64,000 bases of DNA from Flavobacterium sp. GT3R68 (GCF_007109225.1 NZ_VJZK01000001.1:392731-456730), one strand, 5' to 3'; shown: positions 8,566 through 17,690, numbered from the stretch's first letter. Program-made: numbers and translations. The notes: generated from the sequence alone by a model not told the origin.

Positions 8566-9990
8566 TTATATAAGTTTAAAATAGGTTGTTTTATAATACG
8601 ATTCATTATCGGATTCCAATAACCAAATACCTTCTTTTGAGAAAAAAGTGTTGAAAAACAATTTTGATTTGCTTTTTATACTACTGATATAGTTGGCGTA
8701 TTCTTGATTGGTATCTAATGCTATTAAGCCATTATTATCAAAAACTTTATTTTTTAACTCCTCCTTGTTTGAGCAAAAAGATAACAGAAAAAGTCTTGTT
8801 CCGGACATCATGGTATGAATGTTATCCGATTTATAGGTTATTTTCTTGCCCTTTGTTACATTTCCTGATGCTTTATCTAAAATAGCATAATGCAAATATT
8901 CTTTGTTTCTTTCTGCGACCGGAGCAGTTGAAAAAACAAGCTCGTTGTTTCTAATAATTAAAGACGCCAATATTGTCGTTGTTGTTTGAGAATCATTATA
9001 ATCTTTTTTATCGCTAATGGGATTAATGGATTCCCAAATTTTATTTCCTTTTTTATCGTATTTAAATATATAATAGCCTAGAGGGTCATTTCCAATTTCC
9101 CTAGATTTACGGGCATGGTCTCCAAATATACCATACACATACACATCTTCGGTTTTCTTGTCAACCATAAAATTATCAATCGACAAATCGTCTAAAAATG
9201 CATTGGAGCCAGCGGCAGTACCATATCTTACAGTTCCTCCTCCATTACTGCAATAAATCAAAAATCCATCCTGAATCTCGGTTTTATAAGCAAGGTCTTC
9301 TATTTTTTTTCCTTCAAAATTATAAACAGTTCTGTATAAGATAGACGATTTATAATCTTTAGAAATAAACTTAGTTATTAATTCAAAATTATTTTCATTC
9401 ATTTTAATGCTAAATGTCAGGTCTTGAAAATATTTGACTGCATTTTCTGTTCTCAATCTTGCTAAGTCGGGCTTTTCAAGTTGTATTTTAGAGCCTTTTC
9501 TTGTTAGAATATCGACTATACTCAGATACAATTGATCTTTTTCAAAATCAACTTTTTTATTACCTTTTTGATTCACAATACTTAATTCATATTGATCATT
9601 AGACCTTTGATACCAATCGTCTGTACTGATACTCGGAGAGGATTTTCCGTCAGTGTAAACCTTGTATGTTTTTCCGCTATAACTCATTTTAGCATAATCA
9701 ACAACGCTAAAAGAACTTCCAGCATTTGAGAAAGAGCAATTCATTACCTCTACGTTTTCCAACAGGGTTTCTTTTTTTCCGTTGCTGTCATAACTATACA
9801 GATTATTAATCATTCTGTTGGTAGAAATTCCTATATGTTTCCCTTTTTGAATTACGATTTTATTGTTATTCTGCAGAAAGTTATACCCTAACGGGAAATT
9901 ATCTTTTTCAAACTTTTCATCCACTATAGTAGTTTGCGCATTTACAATAATGCCGGTAAGCACTACCATACTAAAAAGTATATTTTTCAT
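8566..9990 (-). CDS. secreted protein of unknown function
   Basis: This 474-residue protein is not a family I recognise. Residues 1-18 (MKNILFSMVVLTGIIVNA) form a signal peptide cleaved before QTT. The mature part is hydrophilic and beta-rich with many aromatic residues, and has no lipobox, no T9SS sorting domain and no membrane helix. This suggests a periplasmic or secreted soluble protein. Repeated phrases such as YDSNGKK and KYDKKGNKIWE resemble blades of a propeller or of RHS-like beta repeats, but no clear repeat register is visible. It is a single gene followed downstream by the gltX terminator, with the outer-membrane barrel gene upstream on the same strand. Confidence 0.7.
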   Translation of the reverse strand: MKNILFSMVVLTGIIVNAQTTIVDEKFEKDNFPLGYNFLQNNNKIVIQKGKHIGISTNRMINNLYSYDSNGKKETLLENVEVMNCSFSNAGSSFSVVDYAKMSYSGKTYKVYTDGKSSPSISTDDWYQRSNDQYELSIVNQKGNKKVDFEKDQLYLSIVDILTRKGSKIQLEKPDLARLRTENAVKYFQDLTFSIKMNENNFELITKFISKDYKSSILYRTVYNFEGKKIEDLAYKTEIQDGFLIYCSNGGGTVRYGTAAGSNAFLDDLSIDNFMVDKKTEDVYVYGIFGDHARKSREIGNDPLGYYIFKYDKKGNKIWESINPISDKKDYNDSQTTTTILASLIIRNNELVFSTAPVAERNKEYLHYAILDKASGNVTKGKKITYKSDNIHTMMSGTRLFLLSFCSNKEELKNKVFDNNGLIALDTNQEYANYISSIKSKSKLFFNTFFSKEGIWLLESDNESYYKTTYFKLI

Positions 9991-10045
9991 AAGGGATATT
10001 CATTTTTGGTTTAAATAACAAATAGGTTGATTATAAATTTTTATA

Positions 10046-10687
10046 TTACAAATACACAATAATATTTCCGCTGAGGATTCCTGCATTCCCTTTAAAATCA
10101 GGTCCGAAACTTTGCTTGTTTAAGTTGCCCAGGAGATTATTAACCCCATATTGATACTGTACGTTTAATCTCAAATGCCTCACACCTGCCGTGATTCCTA
10201 CTGCGGGGTAAAAATTAAACTTCGAAATGTCGGTAATGTCTTTAGCCATTAATGTGGTTCCGTTAATGATATTGTTTTCTTCTTCTTTGTCTATTGCCAG
10301 TTTTCCATTCACTTGGATTACAGGTCCAAATTCCAGGCTTAAATGATTCTCCACCACTTTGTAACTCAACATTAAAGAAACCTGTGCGGCGGCTAATTTA
10401 TAGTTTACATCTTCATTTGCTAAGAACATATTCCTGGTTGCTACCGTGAAATTGCTTTCGCTAAATTGCATTGCATATACCATATCCCAGTCGTTATAAA
10501 AATTTCCACGCATAGAAAGTCCGGCATTCCAGCCCATCCCCGGTTTGGTGTTAAAATTTGTCGAGTTCAACTGGAACTGGTTTGCTCCAAAAATAATTCC
10601 GATTCGGTTAGAATCTTTATACTTGTCTTGTGCATTCATTACTAATGTGCTGAAAACTAGCAATAATGTAAGAAATATCTTTTTCAT
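10046..10687 (-). CDS. outer membrane beta-barrel protein
   Basis: This 213-residue protein has a signal peptide (MKKIFLTLLLVFSTLVMNA, then QDKYKD). Alternating hydrophobic and polar strands follow, with glycine and aromatic girdle residues (GIIFGANQFQL, GWNAGLSMRGNFY, PAVGITAGVRHLRLNVQYQYG). It ends in a strand with hydrophobic C-terminal residues (IIVYL). This is the pattern of an eight-stranded OmpX/PorT-like barrel; the function is unknown. The chosen ATG is eight codons inside the longest open frame. That frame begins with a TTG that overlaps a minus-strand TAGGTTTG promoter box (10709-10716), so it cannot be the start. The promoter region is shared with the divergent SPFH gene. Confidence 0.82.
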   Translation of the reverse strand: MKKIFLTLLLVFSTLVMNAQDKYKDSNRIGIIFGANQFQLNSTNFNTKPGMGWNAGLSMRGNFYNDWDMVYAMQFSESNFTVATRNMFLANEDVNYKLAAAQVSLMLSYKVVENHLSLEFGPVIQVNGKLAIDKEEENNIINGTTLMAKDITDISKFNFYPAVGITAGVRHLRLNVQYQYGVNNLLGNLNKQSFGPDFKGNAGILSGNIIVYL

Positions 10688-10697
10688 AGATAATAGG

Positions 10698-10728
10698 TTT
10701 ATACGGCGCAAACCTAAAGTTATTTTTG
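10698..10728 (+). promoter_or_regulatory. Bacteroidota-type promoter for the SPFH gene
   Basis: TTTA (10698-10701), a 19-base spacer and TATTTTTG (10721-10728) fit the TTTG-N19-TAnnTTTG consensus with one mismatch. The ATG is 39 bases downstream. A minus-strand TAGGTTTG box at 10709-10716 lies within the spacer, so the divergent promoters overlap. Confidence 0.65.
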
Positions 10729-10766
10729 TAATTTCCCACTAATTTTAAAACTTAATTTTTAAGCGT

Positions 10767-11750
10767 ATGAACATTCCATTAATTATTTTATCAGTAGTCG
10801 GCATATTTATTCTTCTATCCTCCTTTTTCACAGTTAAACAGCAAACAGCGGTGGTAATTGAAAGATTTGGCAGGTTTTTAAGTATCCGCCAATCCGGGTT
10901 GCAGCTTAAAATTCCAATTATTGACAGAATAGCGGGACGTGTCAATTTAAAGATTCAACAGTTGGATGTTATCATTGAAACCAAAACCAAAGACAACGTA
11001 TTTGTCAAACTGAAGGTGTCTGTTCAGTTTATGGTTATCAAAGAAACGGTATATGATGCGTTCTACAAATTAGAATATCCACATGACCAGATTACTTCAT
11101 ATGTATTTGATGTAGTTCGTGCCGAAGTTCCAAAATTAAAACTGGATGACGTTTTTGAACGAAAAGATGATATCGCCATTGCTGTAAAAAGTGAATTGAA
11201 TGAGGCGATGACAACTTATGGCTACACGATTATCAATACATTGGTGACCGATATCGATCCTGATATCCAGGTGAAAAATGCGATGAACAGAATCAATGCT
11301 GCTGATCGTGAGAAAACAGTAGCTGAATTTGAGGCTGAGGCTTCCCGAATCCGTATCGTCGCTAAAGCGAAAGCTGAAGCAGAAAGCAAGCGTCTTCAAG
11401 GACAGGGTATTGCAGATCAACGTCGGGAAATTGCTCGCGGACTGGTAGAAAGTGTAGATGTGCTGAATAAAGTGGGAATCAATTCCCAAGAAGCCTCTGC
11501 TTTAATTGTCGTAACGCAGCATTATGACACCTTACAGGCTATTGGCGCCGATGCCAACTCAAATTTAATATTACTGCCAAATTCGCCACAAGCAGGAAGT
11601 GATATGCTGAACAATATGGTGGCATCGTTCTCTGCATCGAACCAAGTGGGAGAAATGATGAAAAACAATAACAAAAAGAGAAAACCGAAACGTGATGATT
11701 ATCCTTCCCCTTCTCAAACTCCACCCAAAGAATTGCCGGAATCGGAATAA
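10767..11750 (+). CDS. SPFH/band 7 (stomatin-like) membrane protein
   Basis: This 327-residue stomatin/prohibitin-type protein is anchored by one N-terminal membrane helix (about 4-22). The conserved VKQQTAVVIERFGRF entry to the band 7 domain follows. Further family marks are TKTKDNVFVKLKVSVQF, and an alanine/glutamate-rich coiled coil (about 180-235) that drives ring assembly. The C-terminal tail is lysine-, proline- and serine-rich and probably disordered. Such proteins build membrane microdomain cages and often control membrane proteases. No NfeD-type partner gene is adjacent, which is unusual for the QmcA/stomatin subtype. The gene has its own promoter and a strong terminator. Confidence 0.92.
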   Translation: MNIPLIILSVVGIFILLSSFFTVKQQTAVVIERFGRFLSIRQSGLQLKIPIIDRIAGRVNLKIQQLDVIIETKTKDNVFVKLKVSVQFMVIKETVYDAFYKLEYPHDQITSYVFDVVRAEVPKLKLDDVFERKDDIAIAVKSELNEAMTTYGYTIINTLVTDIDPDIQVKNAMNRINAADREKTVAEFEAEASRIRIVAKAKAEAESKRLQGQGIADQRREIARGLVESVDVLNKVGINSQEASALIVVTQHYDTLQAIGADANSNLILLPNSPQAGSDMLNNMVASFSASNQVGEMMKNNNKKRKPKRDDYPSPSQTPPKELPESE

Positions 11751-11762
11751 AAACAGATCAAT

Positions 11763-11791
11763 AAAAAAAGAGGCTAATCGCCTCTTTTTTT
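11763..11791. terminator. bidirectional rho-independent terminator
   Basis: The stem GAGGC/GCCTC has a TAATC loop and is flanked by seven A and seven or more T bases. It ends the SPFH gene and overlaps the stop codon of the convergent 84-residue gene. Confidence 0.88.
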
Positions 11792-12028
11792 ATTTAATAA
11801 CCATTTGAACACTAATGGAATCGCTATGTTGATTAGTGTGGGATAAGAGCTCGAAAGAATGGTTTTATAAGAACTCAGAAAACCGTGAACGATATTCTGT
11901 GGGGTAAAACTTTCTCTTGTTTTGTGGAATCCCAAATTTAATTTTTGGAAATTAATGTCTTTTTCCAATTTCAGCACTTCCAAGTCGAAATCGATTTCGG
12001 CATAGGAGGAATATTTTTTTTTGGCCAT
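11774..12028 (-). CDS. small hypothetical protein, third gene of the YtxH operon
   Basis: This 84-residue protein begins MAKKKYSSYAEIDFDLEVLKLEKD and has a charged N-terminal half. A C-terminal amphipathic or hydrophobic helix (about 58-78, LINIAIPLVFKWLL) suggests peripheral or single-pass membrane association. I do not recognise a family by name. It starts 2 bases after the holin-like gene ends and is the last gene of a three-gene operon of small envelope proteins. Its stop codon lies inside the shared terminator. Confidence 0.75.
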   Translation of the reverse strand: MAKKKYSSYAEIDFDLEVLKLEKDINFQKLNLGFHKTRESFTPQNIVHGFLSSYKTILSSSYPTLINIAIPLVFKWLLNKKRGD

Positions 12029-12030
12029 AT

Positions 12031-12381
12031 TTAGTCGTTAAAAAAGATTTCTGAAAATTTCTCCAAAATTGGTCCTTCGACTATTTTATCCCTGATCAAA
12101 AATAAAAGTAAGGTAATAACCAGATACCCGCTACCTATAATCAGGAATCCTAACGGATAATTATCCAGAGACTTTCCAATTGACATTGCGGCAGCAAGCG
12201 AACAAAATAGCAGTACCATCAGGAAACAAAGCAATATCAAGGCAAATTTAAAAATCATTGTGGTAGACTTCATCGCCACTTTGAAACCCCACAATTTATA
12301 ATAGGCGCGGCTGCTATCGATATAGGCCTGCACCTGTTCCTGCATATTATCGGTATTTTCTTTTATCTCGTCAAAAGCCAT
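12031..12381 (-). CDS. phage holin family (Phage_holin_3_6-like) membrane protein
   Basis: This 116-residue protein has a short soluble helix (AFDEIKENTDNMQEQVQAYID) and then two strong membrane helices (about 45-68 and 76-98) separated by a short loop. This is the layout of the Phage_holin_3_6/DUF1469 family. Despite the name, these are usually chromosomal envelope or stress proteins found beside YtxH-domain genes, as here, and not lysis proteins. It lies between ytxH-like and the 84-residue gene with gaps of 2-3 bases, so it is almost certainly co-transcribed. Confidence 0.82.
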   Translation of the reverse strand: MAFDEIKENTDNMQEQVQAYIDSSRAYYKLWGFKVAMKSTTMIFKFALILLCFLMVLLFCSLAAAMSIGKSLDNYPLGFLIIGSGYLVITLLLFLIRDKIVEGPILEKFSEIFFND

Positions 12382-12384
12382 AGA

Positions 12385-12720
12385 TTATAGGTTGTTTGGA
12401 TATTTAATATTTTGTTCTCTCAGACTAAATAATTTTTCTTCTAAAAATGCGATGACATCTTCGGTGTTGTGATTGAAATTGGAAACTAAGTGATCGTACG
12501 TTTCCTGCAAGTCATCTTTTTTGCTGAAGAATTTCAATTTAAGATCTTCGGTGGCATTTAAATATTGATGTTTAATTTCCTTTTTTGCGTCATCAAAACC
12601 ACCTTTTAGTTTTTTTCTGGTTCTCGTGCCTTTATCGGGGGCAAATAAAAATCCGATTCCGACTCCAATAACTGCTCCGGCCAAAAGAAGCAACATTGTA
12701 TTTTCTTTGTAGTTCGACAT
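12385..12720 (-). CDS. YtxH domain-containing protein
   Basis: This 111-residue protein starts with a glycine-rich membrane helix (LLLLAGAVIGVGIGFLFAP). The hallmark DKGTRTRKKL of YtxH proteins follows, then a charged helical tail. Family members are single-pass proteins associated with general stress and envelope homeostasis; the biochemical role is unknown. It is the first gene of the three-gene operon. The 296 bases upstream contain no convincing ORF or RNA. Confidence 0.87.
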   Translation of the reverse strand: MSNYKENTMLLLLAGAVIGVGIGFLFAPDKGTRTRKKLKGGFDDAKKEIKHQYLNATEDLKLKFFSKKDDLQETYDHLVSNFNHNTEDVIAFLEEKLFSLREQNIKYPNNL

Positions 12721-12965
12721 GATATTTAAATTTTATGATTTCTATTTATAAAGATACCATTTTATTAACAACCACGAGTTAATAAGTCGTTAAAGTGAAA
12801 TTATTCCAGCCGAAAAGCGATTAGGGTAGCGCTATTTAATTATTTTAAAAGGAAAGGATAAAATGGGTGTCGAAATTAAGAAAAGGGCTTAAAACCGAAA
12901 TATGAACGCCGTTTTTAATTGTAAAAAACTATATGAGTTATAGATTCGATAGGTAATTGTAATAA

Positions 12966-12992
12966 TAGAAAAAGCGCCTTTAAAAGACGCTT
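12966..12992 (-). terminator. terminator of the 13-repeat T9SS gene
   Basis: AAGCG/CGCTT plus CTTT/AAAG pair with one mismatch, and a T run follows on the minus strand. It lies about 25 bases beyond the stop codon at 13017. The rest of the 12721-13016 gap shows nothing I can support. Confidence 0.6.
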
Positions 12993-13016
12993 AGAATTGA
13001 TAAAATCTATATCATA

Positions 13017-15443
13017 TTATTCCTTAATTAACTTAACTGAAGAATTTCCTTTTTCGTTTTTAATTTTTGCAACATAAAATCCTTTCGGTAATATCTCTAT
13101 ATTAATTTCAGTGTCTGGATTTTTTTTATACCAAACTTGCTTTCCAACTAAATCGAAAATTTCTATCTCTTTTACGTCATTTCCAGAAATTGAAAAAGTG
13201 TATTTTACTGGGTTGGGATAAATGGCGAGTTTTTCTTGTGAAAATATATTGTCGTTTGTGCTTAAAGCTCCGACTGTTCCGAAATATTTACCGTAAGTAG
13301 CTCCTCTATTAAAATTGCCAGAATAAGAAACGTAAGGAATATTATTGCCATTTATTGTCATAGTAATATTATCTACAAATCCTGCCAAGAAATTCACGGA
13401 TCCAACTAATTGCCACGAAGAACCATTAAATTTTTTTACGGTTCCAACGTATTTATAATTATCTATTTCTTCATTATAAAAAACATAAGGAACATTACTA
13501 TTATCAATCTCTAAGCATATTTTTCCTATTTGTAAATCAGAAAAACCACTAATACCTACAACCACCCAGTTTGTTCCGTCAAATGTTCGAACTGTTGCAC
13601 GACTACCCGTAAATCCATCTTGATATGCTATATATGGAACATTAATGTTATTAAATTTTATGGATGCAACACAAGACGCTCCTGAAGAAGAAAATCCTGC
13701 GCCTCCAACAGTTTGCCAACTGACACCATTAAATTTTTCAACTGTTAATCTTTGACTATAATTTTGATTAGTATAAGATACATAAGGCACCTCGTTATTA
13801 TCAAATGCTAATTGAGGATTGTAAATTTTATCTAATGAAAAATTAGGTAAGCCTACAAATTCCCAATTTATCCCATTGAATTTTTGAACATTACACCTTG
13901 GGTTATCAGCCATTGAATTTCCTCCCCGGTAGACAATATAGGGAACATTCAAATTATTAATTCTTAAATCAAGACTTTCTGCCAAAACTGTAAATCCCGC
14001 AGTTCCCACAATTTCCCAGCTCACCCCATTAAATTTTTGAACAGTAATTTTAGCGTCGTTTACCACATCTATGTAAGCAACATATGGTATGTTATTACTA
14101 TCTATTGCAATAGAAGTACAATAAACTTCACCTGAAGAAAATCCTTCAATACCTACTGATTGCCAATTTATTCCATTAAACTTTTTAACGGTAATTTTTT
14201 TTGCTTTATTTAAATCTTTATAAACCAAATAAGCAACATTATTATTGTCTACCGATATCTCGGGAGTAGATGTCAATCCTGAGGAAATTGCTCTGTCTCC
14301 AACAATTTCCCAGTCACTGCCATTAAACCTTTTTACTTTAGCTTGATCACCTATTTCAAATGATGATTGCTTAAATGCTACATTAGGTAAATTATTATTA
14401 TCAAATGCTATAGAAGTCCATTTTGTATTTGCGTCTGAAATATTTTGATTTCCAACCATTTCCCATGTTACACCATTAAATTTTTGAACGACTGATAATG
14501 AAGAAGTGTTATTACAATATACTACATATGGCGTATTATTATTATCTATAGCAATAGACGGGAAATCAGCACGTTCGCTTGTAAATCCAGCTGTACCAAC
14601 CACCTCCCAGTTTATTCCATTAAATTTCTGAACAGTTGCTTTAAAATTATTAGATGTATCACAATATATCACATAGGGCACATTGTTATTATCGATTACC
14701 ATAGGAGTTTGGGTATAAGTAGTGTTTACACTAGAAGTGTCATAGGAAGGAAATCCGCTAACCCCAACATCTACCCAACTAGTTCCATTAAATTTTTTAA
14801 CATATAATAGCCCATTATTAGAAGCATTTTTATATGTTGCATAAATAATATTATTATTATCAATTACAATATCTGTACTAAAAGCAAACCCGCTTGAGAA
14901 GCCTGCGTTTCCAACTATTTCCCAATTAATTCCATTAAATTTTTGAACTGTTGCTTTATCATTATTTGCACCATCACGATAAATTATATAAACTATATTA
15001 TTGCTATCAATAGCTAGACTTGTTGAAGACGAAGATGATGTTGAAATGAATTGTGTACCAACAGTTTCCCAATTGGTCCCATTATACTTTTTTACTGAAG
15101 CTTTATTACTATTATTTGTATCAACAAAACATAGGTATGGGGTATTGTTATCATCGATAGCAATATCATAATAAACATTTGCAACTTGAGTAAAAAAAGG
15201 CGTGCCTATTTCTTCCCATCTTAAACCATTAAACATATTAACCGTAATCTTGTTTTTACTGCCGAAAGTAACAAACTCCAAATTTACAACAAATAATAAA
15301 TTGTTTTTAGAAACTATTTTTGTCTTTAATACCGATCCGTATGATGGCTGGTTAAAATCATCAGGACCCATTGATTGCCAAGTTTCCTGAGCTGATACTG
15401 CGTTACTAATTAGAAGTAAGCCAATAAGTATTATTTTTTTCAT
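13017..15443 (-). CDS. T9SS-secreted repeat protein, propeller-like
   Basis: This 808-residue protein carries a signal peptide (MKKIILIGLLLISNAVSA, cleaved before QETWQ). About 13 tandem repeats of 55-60 residues follow. Each has a KFNGxxWExVGxxGFS segment and an IAIDxNNxPYVxYxD segment. It ends with a type A T9SS sorting domain (IYPNPV near 735, ending KLIKE). The repeat pattern fits beta-propeller blades, perhaps two propellers. It is expected to cross the outer membrane by the gliding/PorSS apparatus and be released or anchored on the surface. A TATGTTTG-type -7 box lies on the minus strand at 15461-15468. A role in adhesion or glycan binding is inference. Confidence 0.9.
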   Translation of the reverse strand: MKKIILIGLLLISNAVSAQETWQSMGPDDFNQPSYGSVLKTKIVSKNNLLFVVNLEFVTFGSKNKITVNMFNGLRWEEIGTPFFTQVANVYYDIAIDDNNTPYLCFVDTNNSNKASVKKYNGTNWETVGTQFISTSSSSSTSLAIDSNNIVYIIYRDGANNDKATVQKFNGINWEIVGNAGFSSGFAFSTDIVIDNNNIIYATYKNASNNGLLYVKKFNGTSWVDVGVSGFPSYDTSSVNTTYTQTPMVIDNNNVPYVIYCDTSNNFKATVQKFNGINWEVVGTAGFTSERADFPSIAIDNNNTPYVVYCNNTSSLSVVQKFNGVTWEMVGNQNISDANTKWTSIAFDNNNLPNVAFKQSSFEIGDQAKVKRFNGSDWEIVGDRAISSGLTSTPEISVDNNNVAYLVYKDLNKAKKITVKKFNGINWQSVGIEGFSSGEVYCTSIAIDSNNIPYVAYIDVVNDAKITVQKFNGVSWEIVGTAGFTVLAESLDLRINNLNVPYIVYRGGNSMADNPRCNVQKFNGINWEFVGLPNFSLDKIYNPQLAFDNNEVPYVSYTNQNYSQRLTVEKFNGVSWQTVGGAGFSSSGASCVASIKFNNINVPYIAYQDGFTGSRATVRTFDGTNWVVVGISGFSDLQIGKICLEIDNSNVPYVFYNEEIDNYKYVGTVKKFNGSSWQLVGSVNFLAGFVDNITMTINGNNIPYVSYSGNFNRGATYGKYFGTVGALSTNDNIFSQEKLAIYPNPVKYTFSISGNDVKEIEIFDLVGKQVWYKKNPDTEINIEILPKGFYVAKIKNEKGNSSVKLIKE

Positions 15444-15515
15444 TACAAAGATTTAAGGGTCAAACATAGCACATAAAACGCCATAACAGCGATTTTCTTG
15501 AACTAACTATTTAAG

Positions 15516-17612
15516 CTACAATTTGTTTAACAATTCTATCACCTTATCGTTTTTTTCAAAATTCCTCAACTCCATTATCTGGGATTTAAATTCATTCAGA
15601 TTTTCCGGATTGTTTTTTAAATTCTGCAGCGCAAAAATCCGTACTGCCGGCAATTGACTTTTCATCGACATTGAAAACAGTTTTGTTAACGGTTCTGACT
15701 CAATTGCAGAAGCCTGGATTTTATCAGAATAATGCAAAACTAAATTGGCAAACAACAACGAATTGTTGTCATTTTTGACATTTTTAACAACCGTTTGGTT
15801 CAGAAGACTGTAATTATCAATGCTTTGGATGTTATCCACAATGCTTTTTAGAATCACATTAGCATTAGTTTCATCCTTTTCCTTCACATATTTATTGATT
15901 TCCTTTTGTGTGGCCATCAATAGATTTTCTTCTTTTTTGCCTTTTTCTTCCCAGGTATCTTTCAGTCCGACTGTTTTGTTGAACACTAATTTACCGTCCT
16001 TGGTATCTTTATCAACATTGAAATAACCCAAACGTTGAAATTGGAACTTATCTCCTGATTTTGAATCTTTTAAACTTGGTTCAACAAACCCTTTTGCGAT
16101 TTGTAATGAACTATTATTCATAAACTCAAGGAAGTTTTTTTCCTTGTGACTGTCCGGTGCTTCATCGATAAACAAACGATCATACAAGCGAACTTCTGCT
16201 TCGACAGCATGTGGAATTGATACCCAATGTAGTGTACCCGCCACTTTACGTTGCGAAGCTTCACTCCCGCTCCCGCTTCGGCTATCACTGTCGTAGGTGA
16301 CGTGAATTTCGGTAATATTTCCAGAGGCATCTTTTACAACACTTTCCGCTTTAATGATATAAGCATTTTTAAGACGGACTTCATTTCCTAAACTCAAACG
16401 GAAAAATTTCGCAGGTGCTTCTTCCAGAAAATCATCACGCTCTATGTATAATTCCCTTGAAAAAGGCACTTCTCTAAATCCGGCGCTTTCATCTTCCTGA
16501 TTGTTTTCGGCTTCCAGCCACTCTTCTTTTCCTACAGGATAATTGGTGATAACCAGTTTTACCGGATCCAAAACAGCCATTACCCGTGGAGCGGTTTTAT
16601 TTAAGTCTTCACGTAAACAAAAATCCAAAAGCGAAATATCAATGACATTTTCCCTTTTTGCAATACCAATAGTATCACAGAATTTACGAATGGCATTGGC
16701 TGTGTAGCCTCTTCTTCTTAACCCCGAAATAGTAGGCATTCTTGGGTCATCCCAGCCTTTTACGATGTCTTCCTGAACCAACTGCAGTAACTTCCGTTTG
16801 CTCATCACCGTGTAATTCAGGTTCAGCCGCGCAAATTCATATTGGTTAGGCCTAACCCTGTTTGTATCGTAAATCTGGTCTAAAAACCAATTGTATAATT
16901 CCCTGTGCATTACAAACTCCAACGTACAGATGGAGTGTGAAATTTGTTCTATATAATCACTTTCACCATGGGCATAATCATACATCGGATAGATTTTCCA
17001 ATCATATCCGGTACGATGATGATGACGGTGCAAAACGCGGTACATCAATGGATCACGCATCAGCATATTCGTCGATGTCATGTCAATTTTAGCTCTCAAA
17101 ACATGGCTTCCTTCCGGAAAATCACCGTTTTTCATGCCTTCAAACAATGCCAGGTTCTCCTCTACTGAACGGTTTCTATACGGTCCATCAACGCCTGGTT
17201 GTGTTGGAGTTCCTTTCTGGGCCGCCATATCTTCGGAAGACTGACTGTCTACATATGCTTTTCCTTTTTTGATTAAAAGAATAGCCCAATCATACAACTG
17301 TTGGAAATAATCAGAAGCATAGCGTTCCTCCGCCCATTGAAAACCAAGCCATTGCAAATCCTCTTTGATAGCATCTACATATTCCTGTTCTTCTTTGGCT
17401 GGATTGGTGTCGTCAAAGCGCAAATTAACCGGCGCATCATATTTAAGACCCAAACCAAAATTTAAACAAATCGCTTTTGCATGTCCAATGTGCAGATACC
17501 CATTCGGTTCCGGCGGAAAACGAAAACGTAATTTATCCTGTGGTAATCCCTCGGATAAACTGTCTTCAATGATTTGTTCTATAAAATGGAGTGATTTCTC
17601 TTCAGTTGACAT
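15516..17612 (-). CDS. glnS: glutamine--tRNA ligase with C-terminal extension
   Basis: GlnRS directly charges tRNA-Gln. The class I motifs are clear: PPEPNGYLHIGHAK (about 32-45, HIGH) and VMSKRKLLQLV (KMSKS-like, near 272). The catalytic core is followed by the two-part beta-barrel anticodon domain. At 698 residues it is about 145 longer than the E. coli enzyme. Residues from about 555 to the end form an all-helical, leucine-rich extension reminiscent of HEAT or GatB-tail helices; I could not match it to YqeY by eye. It is divergent from folB, and a CAAAGGTA (-7 box on the minus strand) lies at 17631-17638. Confidence 0.95.
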   Translation of the reverse strand: MSTEEKSLHFIEQIIEDSLSEGLPQDKLRFRFPPEPNGYLHIGHAKAICLNFGLGLKYDAPVNLRFDDTNPAKEEQEYVDAIKEDLQWLGFQWAEERYASDYFQQLYDWAILLIKKGKAYVDSQSSEDMAAQKGTPTQPGVDGPYRNRSVEENLALFEGMKNGDFPEGSHVLRAKIDMTSTNMLMRDPLMYRVLHRHHHRTGYDWKIYPMYDYAHGESDYIEQISHSICTLEFVMHRELYNWFLDQIYDTNRVRPNQYEFARLNLNYTVMSKRKLLQLVQEDIVKGWDDPRMPTISGLRRRGYTANAIRKFCDTIGIAKRENVIDISLLDFCLREDLNKTAPRVMAVLDPVKLVITNYPVGKEEWLEAENNQEDESAGFREVPFSRELYIERDDFLEEAPAKFFRLSLGNEVRLKNAYIIKAESVVKDASGNITEIHVTYDSDSRSGSGSEASQRKVAGTLHWVSIPHAVEAEVRLYDRLFIDEAPDSHKEKNFLEFMNNSSLQIAKGFVEPSLKDSKSGDKFQFQRLGYFNVDKDTKDGKLVFNKTVGLKDTWEEKGKKEENLLMATQKEINKYVKEKDETNANVILKSIVDNIQSIDNYSLLNQTVVKNVKNDNNSLLFANLVLHYSDKIQASAIESEPLTKLFSMSMKSQLPAVRIFALQNLKNNPENLNEFKSQIMELRNFEKNDKVIELLNKL

Positions 17613-17642
17613 ATAATTGTTTTATTTTAGCAAAGGTAAAAA

Positions 17643-17690
17643 AAAGTTTAAGGTTTAAGGTTTAAAGTTAGCACAACAACCTTAAACTTT
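17643..17690. repeat. inverted repeat in the glnS-folB divergent region
   Basis: AAAGTTTAAGG (17643-17653) and CCTTAAACTTT (17680-17690) are a perfect 11-base inverted repeat. A second GTTTAAGG copy (17653-17660) could pair with the same right arm, so two alternative hairpins are possible. It lies between the two divergent starts and might be an operator or a leader structure. Confidence 0.5.

Noticed and set aside
10688..10711. An upstream TTG start for the outer-membrane barrel gene, eight codons before the ATG.
   Set aside because: It overlaps the gene's own -7 promoter box, and the internal ATG begins a clean signal peptide.
12031..12381. The holin-like gene as a sign of a prophage.
   Set aside because: It lies in a typical chromosomal YtxH operon, and there are no phage structural, lysis or integrase genes nearby.
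13017..15443. The repeated DNA of the 13-repeat gene as a CRISPR array or tandem repeat locus.
   Set aside because: The repeats are in frame, degenerate at codon level and translate to regular protein blades, with no spacer pattern.
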